Shown here piece after piece: positions 17,579 through 25,869 of a stretch of 43,516 bases of DNA. Made by a program: the position numbers and the translations under genes. The notes below the pieces were generated by a model. That model did no database searches, was not told the DNA's origin, and was given only the letters and a program-made list of their open reading frames with translations. Origin of the DNA: Halobacteriales archaeon QS_4_62_28 (GTDB taxonomy: Archaea; Halobacteriota; Halobacteria; Halobacteriales; Haloarculaceae); NCBI GenBank assembly GCA_003021685.1, contig PXRO01000037.1:1-43516 (forward strand), written 5' to 3'. Positions within the stretch are counted from its first letter, which is position 1. Each line of letters begins with the position of its first letter.

Positions 17579-18499
17579 CTATGTCGTATCGACCGCCCTC
17601 GTGAGCGGTGGCTCCATTTCCAGGAGGTCGGCGCTTCGCTCCCAGAGTGCCCGCTGTGCATCGGGGTCGCGTGCATCCATCGACGGGGTCTGCGGGCATT
17701 GTCCTGAGACGTACCGGCCGGACACGCCCGCAAGGTCCGACGATACCGCCAGCGTGAGCAGTGCCGCGGCCCCGTCTGCGACGCTCGTCACGAACGGGGC
17801 ACTGTTCAGTAGCTTCATTCCCTGGGGAATCGGCGCGGGCAGGAACCGTGAGAACGCTGAGCCGGGAATCGCGCCGGGGTGGACGGCGTTCGACGTGACG
17901 TTGCTGCCCGTCGCCGCCAGTCGCCGTGCGAGCGCGAGCGCGAACTGGACGTTCGCCAGTTTCGAGCGTCCGTATGCTTCGAAGGGTGAGTAGCGCTCGA
18001 TGGACGTGACTTCGTCCAGGTCGAGGCTCACACCGCGATGTGCCTCGGACGCCGTCGTGACAATGCGCCCCGCTTTGGCCATGTGGTCCAGTAACTCTGC
18101 GGTGAGCAGGTACGGCGCGAGGTGGTTCACGTGGAACGTGTACTCGACACCGACATCGGTTAGCTCTCCGGTTCGAAACAGTCCACCGGCGTTGTTCAGG
18201 AGAAGATCGAGCGTCTCAGTCGACTCTCTGACAGTAGACGCGACCGAACGGACATCCCCTACGTCGGCGAAATCCCCCCGGACGAACTGTGAATGGACGC
18301 CGTATCCAGTCAGTTCGTCGACAACCGCCCCGCCGGCGTCCCGGTCCCTGCCGTGAACGAAGACATCTGCGCCGAGTCGACCGAGTGCGAGGGCGGTTGC
18401 CCGTCCGATACCGCTTGTCGACCCCGTCACGAGTGCCGTCTGGCCAGACAGGTCCCTGTCTGCGACACCGGCCCGCTGTTCTGGTTGCCGTGTCATCAC
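17579..18499 (-). CDS. Short-chain dehydrogenase/reductase (retinol-dehydrogenase-like)
   Basis: The 306-residue protein has the classical SDR motifs: TGSTSGIG for cofactor binding near residue 25, LLNNAGG, the catalytic Ser region (IVTTASEAHRG) and YGRSK with catalytic Tyr and Lys. Overall it looks like the RDH/WW-domain oxidoreductase-like SDRs, which often reduce or oxidise hydrophobic carbonyls, but SDR substrates cannot be told from sequence. It is transcribed toward the truncated glpA gene, 62 bases from its start, and is preceded by hairpin repeats. The second ATG three bases in is an equally good start. Confidence 0.88.
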   Translation of the reverse strand: MMTRQPEQRAGVADRDLSGQTALVTGSTSGIGRATALALGRLGADVFVHGRDRDAGGAVVDELTGYGVHSQFVRGDFADVGDVRSVASTVRESTETLDLLLNNAGGLFRTGELTDVGVEYTFHVNHLAPYLLTAELLDHMAKAGRIVTTASEAHRGVSLDLDEVTSIERYSPFEAYGRSKLANVQFALALARRLAATGSNVTSNAVHPGAIPGSAFSRFLPAPIPQGMKLLNSAPFVTSVADGAAALLTLAVSSDLAGVSGRYVSGQCPQTPSMDARDPDAQRALWERSADLLEMEPPLTRAVDTT

Positions 18500-18618
18500 C
18501 CGGACCTTCGACTGCAGGCATAAAAACCGTCGCCGGATACCAGTCAGGTCGACTGGTCTTCGGCCTGTGTTCCGACCGCGACTTAGGCTGCCCGTTCGGT
18601 CTGTGGCAGTGCCCAGTC

Positions 18619-18700
18619 ATAGCGACTGTTGTACGCCTTCACTCACCCGATCGCGCGACCGCGTGCAATCGGATGAGCAATCAGTTGCAAATGCTACTAT
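18619..18700. repeat. Hairpin repeat family A, copy A4 (82 bases)
   Basis: The ends ATAGCGACTGTTGTACG and GTTGCAAATGCTACTAT are imperfectly complementary. The inner stem CCGATCGCGCG / CGTGCAATCGG closes on ACCG. Length and central sequence match copy A3 (both contain CGTGCAATCG). It abuts repeat B1. Confidence 0.65.
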
Positions 18701-18790
18701 ATTACACCAGTGGACGTACCGTTTGATACGTCTCAGCCGTTACGGTCCCCGGGCTGACTGTATCACTGCGTACGTCCACCGGTATAATTA
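18699..18790. repeat. Hairpin repeat family B, copy B1
   Basis: Left arm contains GTGGACGTACCGTTTGATAC, right arm GTATCACTGCGTACGTCCAC; the inner part reads TCTCAGCCG against GGGCTGACT around a GTTACGGTCCCC centre. The whole unit folds as one long hairpin and is about 88 percent identical by eye to copy B2 at 39713-39796. Confidence 0.7.
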
Positions 18791-19059
18791 CAACGATCCC
18801 TATCAGTCGATGCTCGCGGGTTGAACCCTTTTGTGGGAGGATATGAGAATATTTGTCGAGATGCAAAAGTGCAATTGCATTATTAGACACCCGTTCCTAT
18901 TTTGTTTTCAAATGAGCTATTACATTTCCATATTTATATACCATGATTTTGATATCGACAAAACGGTGTGAGATAGTTCGGGAATCATTGACAATCTGTA
19001 CAGTTTCCGCCGACCGACGACTCGACGCACACACTGGCGGCGCTCTCTCTGCTCGGTTG

Positions 19060-20103
19060 TCAGGGAGTAAACAATACCTTCTGGGTTTCGTGGTTGTCGA
19101 ACCGCCGGAACGCCTCTTGTACTGCCGCGTCTTCTAACGGATAGCGATGCGAGAGTATCTGTTCGGCCCGGTCGTTCCCGATGTCATCAACGATGAACGA
19201 CGCGATGGCGGGCCACTCGTCTCTCGTGAAGTACCAGGAGCCGAGGTACGTCGCCTTCTTGCGGATGAGTTGTTCGCTGGGCCGGATCGATACGTCGGTG
19301 CCGTGGACTTCACCGATCTGAACGACGGTGCCGTGTTTCCTGACGAGGTCGAGCGACATCTGGATGCCGGCCGGCGACCCGGAACACTCCACGACGGTGT
19401 CGAGACCGTCGCCGTCGGTGATGGCATCGACTTCGGCCTCTGGATCCGTCTCAACGGGGTCGATCCCGAAGTCCGCACCGAGTTCAAGTCCCTTTTCGCG
19501 TCGCTCGTCGACGAGTTCGAAGGCCAAGACCGTCGCGCCAAAGGCGTCGGCGTTCAGCACCCCGCTGAGTCCCATCGGTCCAAGACCGACGATGCCGACG
19601 GTGTCGGTGGCGTCGACGTTCGCGTCTCGCATGGTACTGAACAGGTTCCCGAGTGCGTCAGTCGAGACTGCACCGGTCGCCATGCTCATCTCGTCGGGCA
19701 TCAGGTGACACGTCACTGCAGGGGTGACGAGTTGCTCTGCATCGCCACCGTGGCGATCGAACCCGAGAATCTCGACATCGGGGCAGAGCATCGGATCCCC
19801 GCGCAGGCAGTGTTCGCAGTGCTCACAGCCGATAAAGCAGTTCACAGCGACGCGGTCATCGAGTTCGAGCCAGTCGACGTTTGACCCGGTTTCCGTGATC
19901 GTACCAGCGGGTTCGTGGCCGGGGATGTACTGCTCGTCCTCGCCACTGCCGACCAGCGGATCGCCGTCGTAGAGGCTCATATCACTTCGACAGAGTGCTG
20001 CGGCCTCGATATCGATCTGGACATCGTTTGGCCCGAGGTCTGGTTCCAATTCCCAGTCCCGGACGTGTGCTTTCTGGTTGCCGGGGAGAACAATTCCTCT
20101 CAT
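19060..20103 (-). CDS. Zinc-dependent medium-chain alcohol/polyol dehydrogenase
   Basis: The 347-residue protein has an N-terminal GroES-like domain with catalytic zinc ligands (ALCRSDMS, PGHEPAG), a structural zinc loop with four cysteines (NCFIGCEHCEHCLRGDPMLC) and a Rossmann domain (VGIVGLGPMGLSG). It resembles the sorbitol/galactitol/threonine dehydrogenase group and related sugar dehydrogenases. It would oxidise a polyol or sugar with NAD(P). The IclR gene lies directly upstream on the same strand, so it is a probable regulatory target. A decayed paralog is at 9386-9628. Confidence 0.92.
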   Translation of the reverse strand: MRGIVLPGNQKAHVRDWELEPDLGPNDVQIDIEAAALCRSDMSLYDGDPLVGSGEDEQYIPGHEPAGTITETGSNVDWLELDDRVAVNCFIGCEHCEHCLRGDPMLCPDVEILGFDRHGGDAEQLVTPAVTCHLMPDEMSMATGAVSTDALGNLFSTMRDANVDATDTVGIVGLGPMGLSGVLNADAFGATVLAFELVDERREKGLELGADFGIDPVETDPEAEVDAITDGDGLDTVVECSGSPAGIQMSLDLVRKHGTVVQIGEVHGTDVSIRPSEQLIRKKATYLGSWYFTRDEWPAIASFIVDDIGNDRAEQILSHRYPLEDAAVQEAFRRFDNHETQKVLFTP

Positions 20104-20113
20104 AACCTGTGTT

Positions 20114-20147
20114 GGAAACTCCTCACTGGATCTACATAGTAGTTTCC
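20114..20147 (-). promoter_or_regulatory. Inverted repeat around the alcohol dehydrogenase promoter
   Basis: GGAAACT (20114-20120) and AGTTTCC (20141-20147) form perfect 7-bp arms on either side of a TATA-like ACTATGTAGA on the minus strand. The position, 11-44 bases before the ATG, suits an operator for the adjacent IclR regulator; that link is inferred. Confidence 0.4.
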
Positions 20148-20168
20148 CGACGCGTGATTCGACATCGA

Positions 20169-20936
20169 CTACGAGAAGGTCAGGTTGAGTTGAATAATAT
20201 TTGCGCTGTCTGTGAGCATCTTTGGTAGTCGCGTCCGGAATCGCTCTCGCTGCATGCGACTGACGGGGGCAGAGATGCTAATCGCCGCGACCACCTCTCC
20301 CTGGCGTCTGATCGGCGTTCCGACGCAGCGCACGCCTTCGATGCGTTCCTGATCGTCGAAGAAGATGTCCGACTCCCGGATCGCTTCAAGTTCCTCGAAC
20401 AGTTCTTCGGGGTCGGTAATGGTGTTGTCCGTCGCTGCCGGTAGTCCGTGCTGTTCGATGATGGCCTCAATCTCCTCTCGTGACTTCGCGGCGAGGATCG
20501 CTTTTCCGAGTGCCGTCTGGTGGAGCGCCACGCGGTACCCCGGATACATGTCCATCTTGACTGCATCCGCGCCCCGTCGCACGTCGATGTAGACGCCCTC
20601 GCCGTCCTCTTCGATCATAAGACTGACAACTTCACCGGTCTCACGCACCAGTTTCTTCATCTCTTCGCGGGCCATGTCGTACACCTGTTCTTTCTGCTGG
20701 ACGTATCCGCCGAGTTCGAGAAACCGAAACGTTAGGTGGTATTCCCTGTCTTCCTGCTTTATGTACTCTTCTGCCTGCAACGTGCTGAGATAGTTGTGGA
20801 TGCTCCCTTTCGATCGATCGAGGTCTTCGGCCAGTTCCTTGAGCGTCGCGCCATCGTTCTCGCGTAAAAAGTCGATAATCCTAACGGTGACGATGGCCGA
20901 CTGGATATGGTGTCGTGACCCCGGATCGTCAGACAT
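20169..20936 (-). CDS. IclR-family transcriptional regulator
   Basis: The 255-residue protein starts at the ATG complementary to 20934-20936. A longer in-frame extension to 21071 lacks family similarity, and a TATA box (TTTATACC, about 20960-20967) lies about 27 bases before the chosen start. The N-terminal winged helix reads ATLKELAEDLDRSKGSIHNY, and the effector domain contains GEVVSLMIEEDGEGVYIDV, RVALHQTALGKAILA and GVRCVGTPIRRQGEVVAAIS. It likely senses a sugar or its breakdown product and controls the zinc alcohol dehydrogenase 65 bases downstream and perhaps the TIM-barrel gene or transporter. Confidence 0.92.
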   Translation of the reverse strand: MSDDPGSRHHIQSAIVTVRIIDFLRENDGATLKELAEDLDRSKGSIHNYLSTLQAEEYIKQEDREYHLTFRFLELGGYVQQKEQVYDMAREEMKKLVRETGEVVSLMIEEDGEGVYIDVRRGADAVKMDMYPGYRVALHQTALGKAILAAKSREEIEAIIEQHGLPAATDNTITDPEELFEELEAIRESDIFFDDQERIEGVRCVGTPIRRQGEVVAAISISAPVSRMQRERFRTRLPKMLTDSANIIQLNLTFS

Positions 20937-21610
20937 GGCTAGAAAAGGTATTGAGAACGGTATAAATGTTGCTACAGGTGAATATATCCCTGGCGTGGTC
21001 GACCGCAGTGTGGCGGCACACTCCTCGCACAGTTCGACTAGCGCGTTATACATCCGGAAGTGATTGCGCATACTGCCGGCCGTACGTCCGTGAACGATTT
21101 CGCTCTCCCGAGGTAGCGAATATCTTCACGAGGTTACAGCCAGCAGTATCAAGCCGTGCCGTCACAAGACCAGAGGGACGAGCCGAACTCGCTGATTTAG
21201 TGTCGTGGCACGTCAGGGAGTCACGTCCGGGTGTATAACGCGCTAGTCGATCAGACGTATATCTCAGTAACTCTCTAGCAGAGGTGAAAGCTCATATTGC
21301 CGTGCAATCTATTCTTCAGAATAACACTTGTACCTTCGTTATCTTTTCGGCAGTTGTCTCGCTCTCCTGAACACCGGTTCACCCCTGCAAACGGCGCGTT
21401 TCGACTATGTCTAATATTACTTGCAAAACTCCGGTGACTGGTGTAAAACACCCTCTCCACCAGCCGTAAATTGATAGTGATTGTTGTAACTGATTACCGG
21501 ATCGGTCGCACGCTGTCGTGCAATCGATCCCATAAAGACTGACAACAGTCACTATGATTCCACAGGACACGTTTGATCGAACGACGGCCGTGCAATCAGC
21601 GTGTCTCAGG
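20937..21610. other. Intergenic region with promoter and repeat A3
   Basis: About 670 bases between the IclR gene and the TIM-barrel gene. It contains the IclR TATA box near 20960 and hairpin copy A3 (21474-21555). A short hairpin, CTGGTG with CACCAG, lies at about 21438-21463. No supported gene was seen. Confidence 0.55.
21474..21555. repeat. Hairpin repeat family A, copy A3 (82 bases)
   Basis: ATAGTGATTGTTGT pairs with ACAACAGTCACTAT (one mismatch in 14), and an inner stem ends in GCACG-CTGT-CGTGC. The intervening TTACCGG/GATCG is also present in copies A1-A2. It lies just beyond the 3' end of the TIM-barrel gene. Confidence 0.72.
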
Positions 21611-22456
21611 CTATTCGGGACCAGGTTCGACGGCGTCGAGCATCGATGCGAGGTTCCGGCGCGCGTTCCAAGCCGCTTCGTCGGGGTCGAGATGGTCGCC
21701 GAATATCTCGACGGTGTACGAGCCGTCGTATCCGCTTTCGGCGAGTCGGTCGAGCATCGGCCGGAAGGAGTGTTCGCCGTCGCCAGGGGGCAACCGGTCG
21801 GTATCGGCCAGGTGCATGTGGACGAGATGGTCTTCAAGTCGGTCGACGTACCGCGTCGGCGAGTCACCCCTGGCCAGCGCGTGGTATGTGTCGAACATGA
21901 CTCCGAGGCTATCGGCATCGACCTCGTTGAGCAGGCGTAACTGGTCGTCCGGCGTGTCGATGAGGTTCGAATCTGCCGGGGTGGCTTCGATTGCGATGGT
22001 CAGCTCACGGGTTTCCGCCTCGCCAGCGACATCGGCCAGTACGCTCTGCATGTTCGCCCAGGCGTCCTCGTAGTGCTGGTCGCCGAAGTGCCATCCGCCG
22101 ACCCAGATAACGATCGGTGCATCGAACGCCTCGGCCACGTCGAGACAGCCGAGGTAGTGTTCTCGGGCAGCAGCGCGCTCCGCTTGGAGTGAACTCGCCG
22201 GGTTCGGTCCGGGACCGCCGCCAAGCGCTGGACAGACCGACGCCACGTCGAGGTCGCTGTCGTCCAGTGCTCCCCGGATCGTGGCGATGCGACTGTCCGT
22301 CATGTACGGCGGCCACGCGTGGGGCGATGCCGCACCGAGTTCGATCGTGTCGTATCCGTTCCGTCCGACGTGTTCTATCGCTCGCTCCAGCGTGTAACTT
22401 GGCGTCCAGGTCGGGAAACTGCAGTACAACCACGTATTGAGTCCAATGTCTGGCAT
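21611..22456 (-). CDS. Sugar phosphate isomerase/epimerase-like TIM-barrel protein
   Basis: The 281-residue protein has the xylose-isomerase-like TIM-barrel pattern: GLNTWLYCS at the first strand, GYDTIELGAASPHAW, LTIAIEATPADSNLID with a metal-ligand Glu, LGVMFDTYHA with Asp/His, HMHLADTDR and SYTVEIFGD with a C-terminal Glu. These are the usual metal ligands of the group, which includes epimerases, keto-isomerases and inosose dehydratase. It is adjacent to the sugar transporter genes and probably acts on the imported sugar or sugar acid. The exact reaction is unknown. Confidence 0.87.
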   Translation of the reverse strand: MPDIGLNTWLYCSFPTWTPSYTLERAIEHVGRNGYDTIELGAASPHAWPPYMTDSRIATIRGALDDSDLDVASVCPALGGGPGPNPASSLQAERAAAREHYLGCLDVAEAFDAPIVIWVGGWHFGDQHYEDAWANMQSVLADVAGEAETRELTIAIEATPADSNLIDTPDDQLRLLNEVDADSLGVMFDTYHALARGDSPTRYVDRLEDHLVHMHLADTDRLPPGDGEHSFRPMLDRLAESGYDGSYTVEIFGDHLDPDEAAWNARRNLASMLDAVEPGPE

Positions 22457-22563
22457 ATGTGTCTCCGATATGGGTTCGACTGCCGTCGGTGATCAGTATC
22501 TCCGGACTGCGTCTGAGACCGACGAATCGTACTTTTGCAGGCTCCAAGATAATAGTTTGTGCC

Positions 22564-22594
22564 CAACACTCCACGATTAGTGTTGTTTTTATAC
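22564..22594 (-). promoter_or_regulatory. Candidate promoter and operator for the TIM-barrel gene
   Basis: On the minus strand a GTATAAAAA TATA box (22586-22594) is followed at once by a 7-bp inverted repeat CAACACT...AGTGTTG (22564-22585). Transcription would start near 22563, so a protein bound to the repeat would block initiation. The leader to the ATG at 22456 would be about 105 bases. Confidence 0.4.
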
Positions 22595-22738
22595 TGTCAG
22601 ACGTACTATCTGAAGATTCTCGCCACTCCGAGGTGGCAAAATGTATCGGGCTTCCGTCCGACAGTATCAGCCTGGACTGACGGGCGAAATCGGCCGCACT
22701 CGTCCGGTACCGTTCGTCAGCCGACGGTGGAAACTGCA

Positions 22739-24157
22739 CTAGGCTGGCTGCCTGGGGACGATCCGCTCGGTCTCGCGCTCTGCCTCGGCGAGTGCCGTTT
22801 CGGCACTCACCTGTCGCTTGACGGCTCGCTGGAGCCACTTTTGCATCGTCTTTCGCCATTCGAGATAGTTCACGAGTTTTGGTCGGCCGACGCCCCACTC
22901 AGTCACGCTCTCCCAGATGGATTTGAAGAACGCTGGCGAGGACGGGAACACCTCGTTGCCCGGTTCAGTCAGGTACTCGTAGGCTCGCGTCTGGCTGGGC
23001 TGGGCACCGAGCTTCGCCCGTTCGATAACGATATCGAGTTCGTTGAGGAACTCGATCCAGCGCCAGGCCGCGTCCTTTTTTTCGGATCCATTAGGGATGG
23101 CCAGACACCACGACCCGTAATGCGATGCGCGGCTCACCGGCGTGTACGGCAGGTCGCCCTTGGACTCGATGCCGGGGTAGGACGTGTCGATGCCGGGATA
23201 GAGGTGGTACCCGACCGAACCGGCGACCTGAGACTGTTCGGGATCGTTGGCCGTTCGTGCGGTACTCGAAAAGGCCTGTGCGGTCGCGACTCTCCCCTGC
23301 GTGAAATTCTCGGTGAGATCGAACCAGCTCCAGTCCGAGACTCCGGGTGGCGTGTAGTCGGCGTTGGCTCGCTTGACGTAGTGTTCGAGACTCCGGACGG
23401 CCTGGTCGTTGCTGAAGGTGGGTTCCCAGGTCGGGCTGAATCCCTGGATCGTGGCCCGCGGGTCGACCTCCTCGTCCTCGAAGAACGTGTTTCCGGTCGC
23501 GTAGTACTCGCTTTTCCACTCGACGAACAGTGAGGGATGCTGACCGGGCATCATCCCCATCCCATACACGCCTGTTTCCTGGTTCGTCAGGTGCTTCCCG
23601 GCGCGGATGTACTCGGCGATAGATGTCGGCGGTTCCAGCCCGGCTTGCCCGTAGAGATCCGTGCGGTGGTACCCTTGGAGGACGTTCGTCTGGTAGGGTA
23701 TTTGATTGATGAATGTCTCCCGTGCAGTCACGGGATTGTAGTTATCTGGCGGGCCATACACCGCCGCATCGCGCCATATCTTCTCGGGGAAGAGGTCCGG
23801 ACTGATCGTAGCGCTTTCGTCGACGCGGTCGTCGAGGGGATGGAGCCCGCCCGTCGCTGCGAACCGCGGCAACAGGGACATATCCGCGTCGATCACGTCG
23901 TAGCTGTTGTGATTGCTCTGGAGTTCAGTCAGGGTCTTCGAGAGGAGATCCCCGAATGGAACTGCCTCGATTCGGACTGTGATGCCCGTTTCCTCCTCGA
24001 ATTGTTCTTTCACCGCTCTGTTCGCTCGCGACTGTGCAGACTTGTACTGGAGATGTCGAATGGTGATTCCGTTTGTCGAGCCACCGACCGAGCTGAGGAC
24101 GGTTCCACTGGCCGAGCTGTTGGCGTTATCTTTATCGCTGGCGCTAGTAACGGGCAT
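22739..24157 (-). CDS. Extracellular solute-binding protein paralog lacking a signal peptide
   Basis: The 472-residue protein aligns by eye over nearly its whole length with the binding protein at 24328-25857 (shared blocks ITIRHLQY, DVIDADMSLLP, INQIPYQTNVLQGY, GSWCLAIPNGSEKKDAAWRW). It is a family-1 carbohydrate-binding protein. Its N-terminus, MPVTSASDKDNANSSASGTV, has no twin-arginine motif, hydrophobic stretch or lipobox, and a stop codon occurs seven codons upstream in frame. It should therefore stay in the cytoplasm, unless the true start or an upstream frameshift is missed. It is divergent from the transporter operon. It may be a decaying duplicate. Confidence 0.85.
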   Translation of the reverse strand: MPVTSASDKDNANSSASGTVLSSVGGSTNGITIRHLQYKSAQSRANRAVKEQFEEETGITVRIEAVPFGDLLSKTLTELQSNHNSYDVIDADMSLLPRFAATGGLHPLDDRVDESATISPDLFPEKIWRDAAVYGPPDNYNPVTARETFINQIPYQTNVLQGYHRTDLYGQAGLEPPTSIAEYIRAGKHLTNQETGVYGMGMMPGQHPSLFVEWKSEYYATGNTFFEDEEVDPRATIQGFSPTWEPTFSNDQAVRSLEHYVKRANADYTPPGVSDWSWFDLTENFTQGRVATAQAFSSTARTANDPEQSQVAGSVGYHLYPGIDTSYPGIESKGDLPYTPVSRASHYGSWCLAIPNGSEKKDAAWRWIEFLNELDIVIERAKLGAQPSQTRAYEYLTEPGNEVFPSSPAFFKSIWESVTEWGVGRPKLVNYLEWRKTMQKWLQRAVKRQVSAETALAEAERETERIVPRQPA

Positions 24158-24243
24158 GCTGAAATAGTTCGGCAGTCAATTTACTAAAACCTTCGGTTGG
24201 CTGTCATTCCTTCGGTGACCGGCCCAATTAAGCACTCTCTTGC

Positions 24244-24301
24244 TTGCTGTTGCACAAAGCGATGAATCATCATGTGTAAAACAGCAACAAGTTTTATTAG
24301 C
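24244..24301 (+). promoter_or_regulatory. Promoter region of the sugar ABC transporter operon
   Basis: A TATA-like AGTTTTATTAGC (24290-24301) sits about 27-38 bases before the ATG at 24328. Upstream, TTGCTGTT (24244-24251) and AACAGCAA (24280-24287) form 8-bp inverted repeats, the second arm just before the TATA element where archaeal activators and TFB bind. Confidence 0.4.
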
Positions 24302-24327
24302 GTTGAAATTCTCAGTCGTTATGAGTT

Positions 24328-25857
24328 ATGTCAGAGCAATCGAATAACTCCAGTAGTCGGCGAATTGTACGCCGGTCTTTCCTGACAACTGTGGGCGCAA
24401 CTGGCACAGCCCTGTTTGCCGGGTGTACGACTGGCGGTGACGGCGGTACGACCCCAGAAGACAACGACGGTACGGGAACGACGACCGGCGAGGCAGACGG
24501 GTCGCTGTCCGGAACCACGATTCGGCATCTGCAGTACTCTTCGGCCCAGTCTCGGGCCAATAAAGCGGTCAAAAACCAGTTCGAAAAGGACACAGGCATC
24601 ACGGTCGAGATCGAAGCAGCCCCCTTCGATGACTTGCTTTCGAAGACGTTGACATCACTGCGAGACGAATCGGCAACCTATGACGTGATCGACGCCGACA
24701 TGTCCCTGTTGCCGGAGTTCGCGGCGACGGGCGGGCTCCATCCCCTCGACGACCGTGTCGAAGACAGTTCAGTCGTAAGTCCAGATCTATTCCCCGATAA
24801 AATCTGGGACGACGCCGCTGTGTACGGTCCACCGGATCAGTATAACCCACAGATGGCCGACGAAACGCGTATCAATCAGATCCCCTATCAGACGAACGTC
24901 CTGCAGGGGTACAACCGGACCGATCTGTACAGCCAAGCCGGGCTCGAAGCACCAACATCGATTACGGGGTATATCTCCGCCGGCAAAGAATTGACCGACG
25001 AGCAGGCAGGCGTCTACGGGATGGCGATGATGGCCGCTCAGCACGATTCACTTATCGACGAGTGGAAAAGCGAGTACTACGGGACCGGTAACGGGTTCTT
25101 CGAGGATGAGGTGGTTGATCCGAAAGCAAACATCCAGGGGTTCAGCCCGACCTGGGAGCCAACGTTCAACAATGAGCAGGCAATCCAGAGTCTCGAACAC
25201 TACGTCGAACGGGCCAACGCCGACTACACGCCGCCCGGTGTTTCGAGCTGGAACTGGACCCACGTCACGCGCAACTTTATTCAGGGGAAACTCGCGACCG
25301 CCCAGGCCTTCTCAAGTACTGCACAGACCGCCAACGATCCCGAGCAGTCCCAGATTGCCGGTTCGGTCGGGTATCACCTCTATCCGGGTGTGAGCACAGA
25401 GTATCCGGGGATCGAATCCGAGAGCGACCTGCCGTACACGCCGGTGAGTCGCGCACCACACTACGGGTCGTGGTGTCTGGCCATCCCTAATGGATCCGAA
25501 AAGAAGGACGCGGCTTGGCGCTGGATCGAATTCCTCAACGAACTCGATATCGTTATCGAACGAGCGAAGCTTGGCGCTCAGCCCAGCCAGACCCGGGCTT
25601 TCGAGGAGCTGATGAAGGAGGAAAACGAGGTATTCCAGGGATCACCCGCGTTTTACGAGTCACTGTTCACGAACATTGTTGAGTGGGGCGTCGGGCGACC
25701 GAAACTCATCGGGTACTTCGAGTGGCGAAACATGATGGTGAAGTGGCTGAACCGTGCAGTGACACAGCAGGTGACACCAGCAGAGGCACTCGAAAACGCA
25801 GAAGAAGAGACGCAAGAGATCCTCTCGAGTACGATGGAAGGATACGGGAACTTCTGA
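24328..25857 (+). CDS. Tat-exported lipoprotein solute-binding protein of a sugar ABC transporter
   Basis: The 509-residue protein has a twin-arginine signal (RRSFLTTVGATGTALFAGC) with a lipobox, Cys33 being the likely lipidation site. An acidic, threonine-rich linker follows, then a family-1 binding-protein domain (NQFEKDTGITVEIEAAPFDD and others). It captures the sugar outside the cell and delivers it to the permeases encoded immediately downstream (12-base gap). Haloferax uses similar systems for glucose and for xylose/arabinose (XacGHIJK); which sugar this one binds cannot be told. Its neighbour on the other strand is a close paralog. Confidence 0.93.
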   Translation: MSEQSNNSSSRRIVRRSFLTTVGATGTALFAGCTTGGDGGTTPEDNDGTGTTTGEADGSLSGTTIRHLQYSSAQSRANKAVKNQFEKDTGITVEIEAAPFDDLLSKTLTSLRDESATYDVIDADMSLLPEFAATGGLHPLDDRVEDSSVVSPDLFPDKIWDDAAVYGPPDQYNPQMADETRINQIPYQTNVLQGYNRTDLYSQAGLEAPTSITGYISAGKELTDEQAGVYGMAMMAAQHDSLIDEWKSEYYGTGNGFFEDEVVDPKANIQGFSPTWEPTFNNEQAIQSLEHYVERANADYTPPGVSSWNWTHVTRNFIQGKLATAQAFSSTAQTANDPEQSQIAGSVGYHLYPGVSTEYPGIESESDLPYTPVSRAPHYGSWCLAIPNGSEKKDAAWRWIEFLNELDIVIERAKLGAQPSQTRAFEELMKEENEVFQGSPAFYESLFTNIVEWGVGRPKLIGYFEWRNMMVKWLNRAVTQQVTPAEALENAEEETQEILSSTMEGYGNF

Positions 25858-25869
25858 CAGCCCAGAGAC

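Larger units (their letters stand above)
18500..19059. other. Repeat-rich intergenic region
   Basis: About 560 bases. It holds hairpin copies A4 and B1 back to back (18619-18790), followed by an AT-rich segment (about 18830-18960). No protein-coding frame with recognisable motifs was found on either strand. Confidence 0.6.

Noticed and set aside
20937..21071. N-terminal extension of the IclR regulator by 45 residues
   Set aside because: The extension has no similarity to the family, and the TATA box falls inside it, correctly spaced for the ATG at 20936.
24180..24210. MTANRRF reading upstream of the signal-less binding protein, as a possible relic of a Tat signal
   Set aside because: The frame closes after seven codons and no hydrophobic segment or lipobox follows in any frame, so two arginines alone are not evidence.
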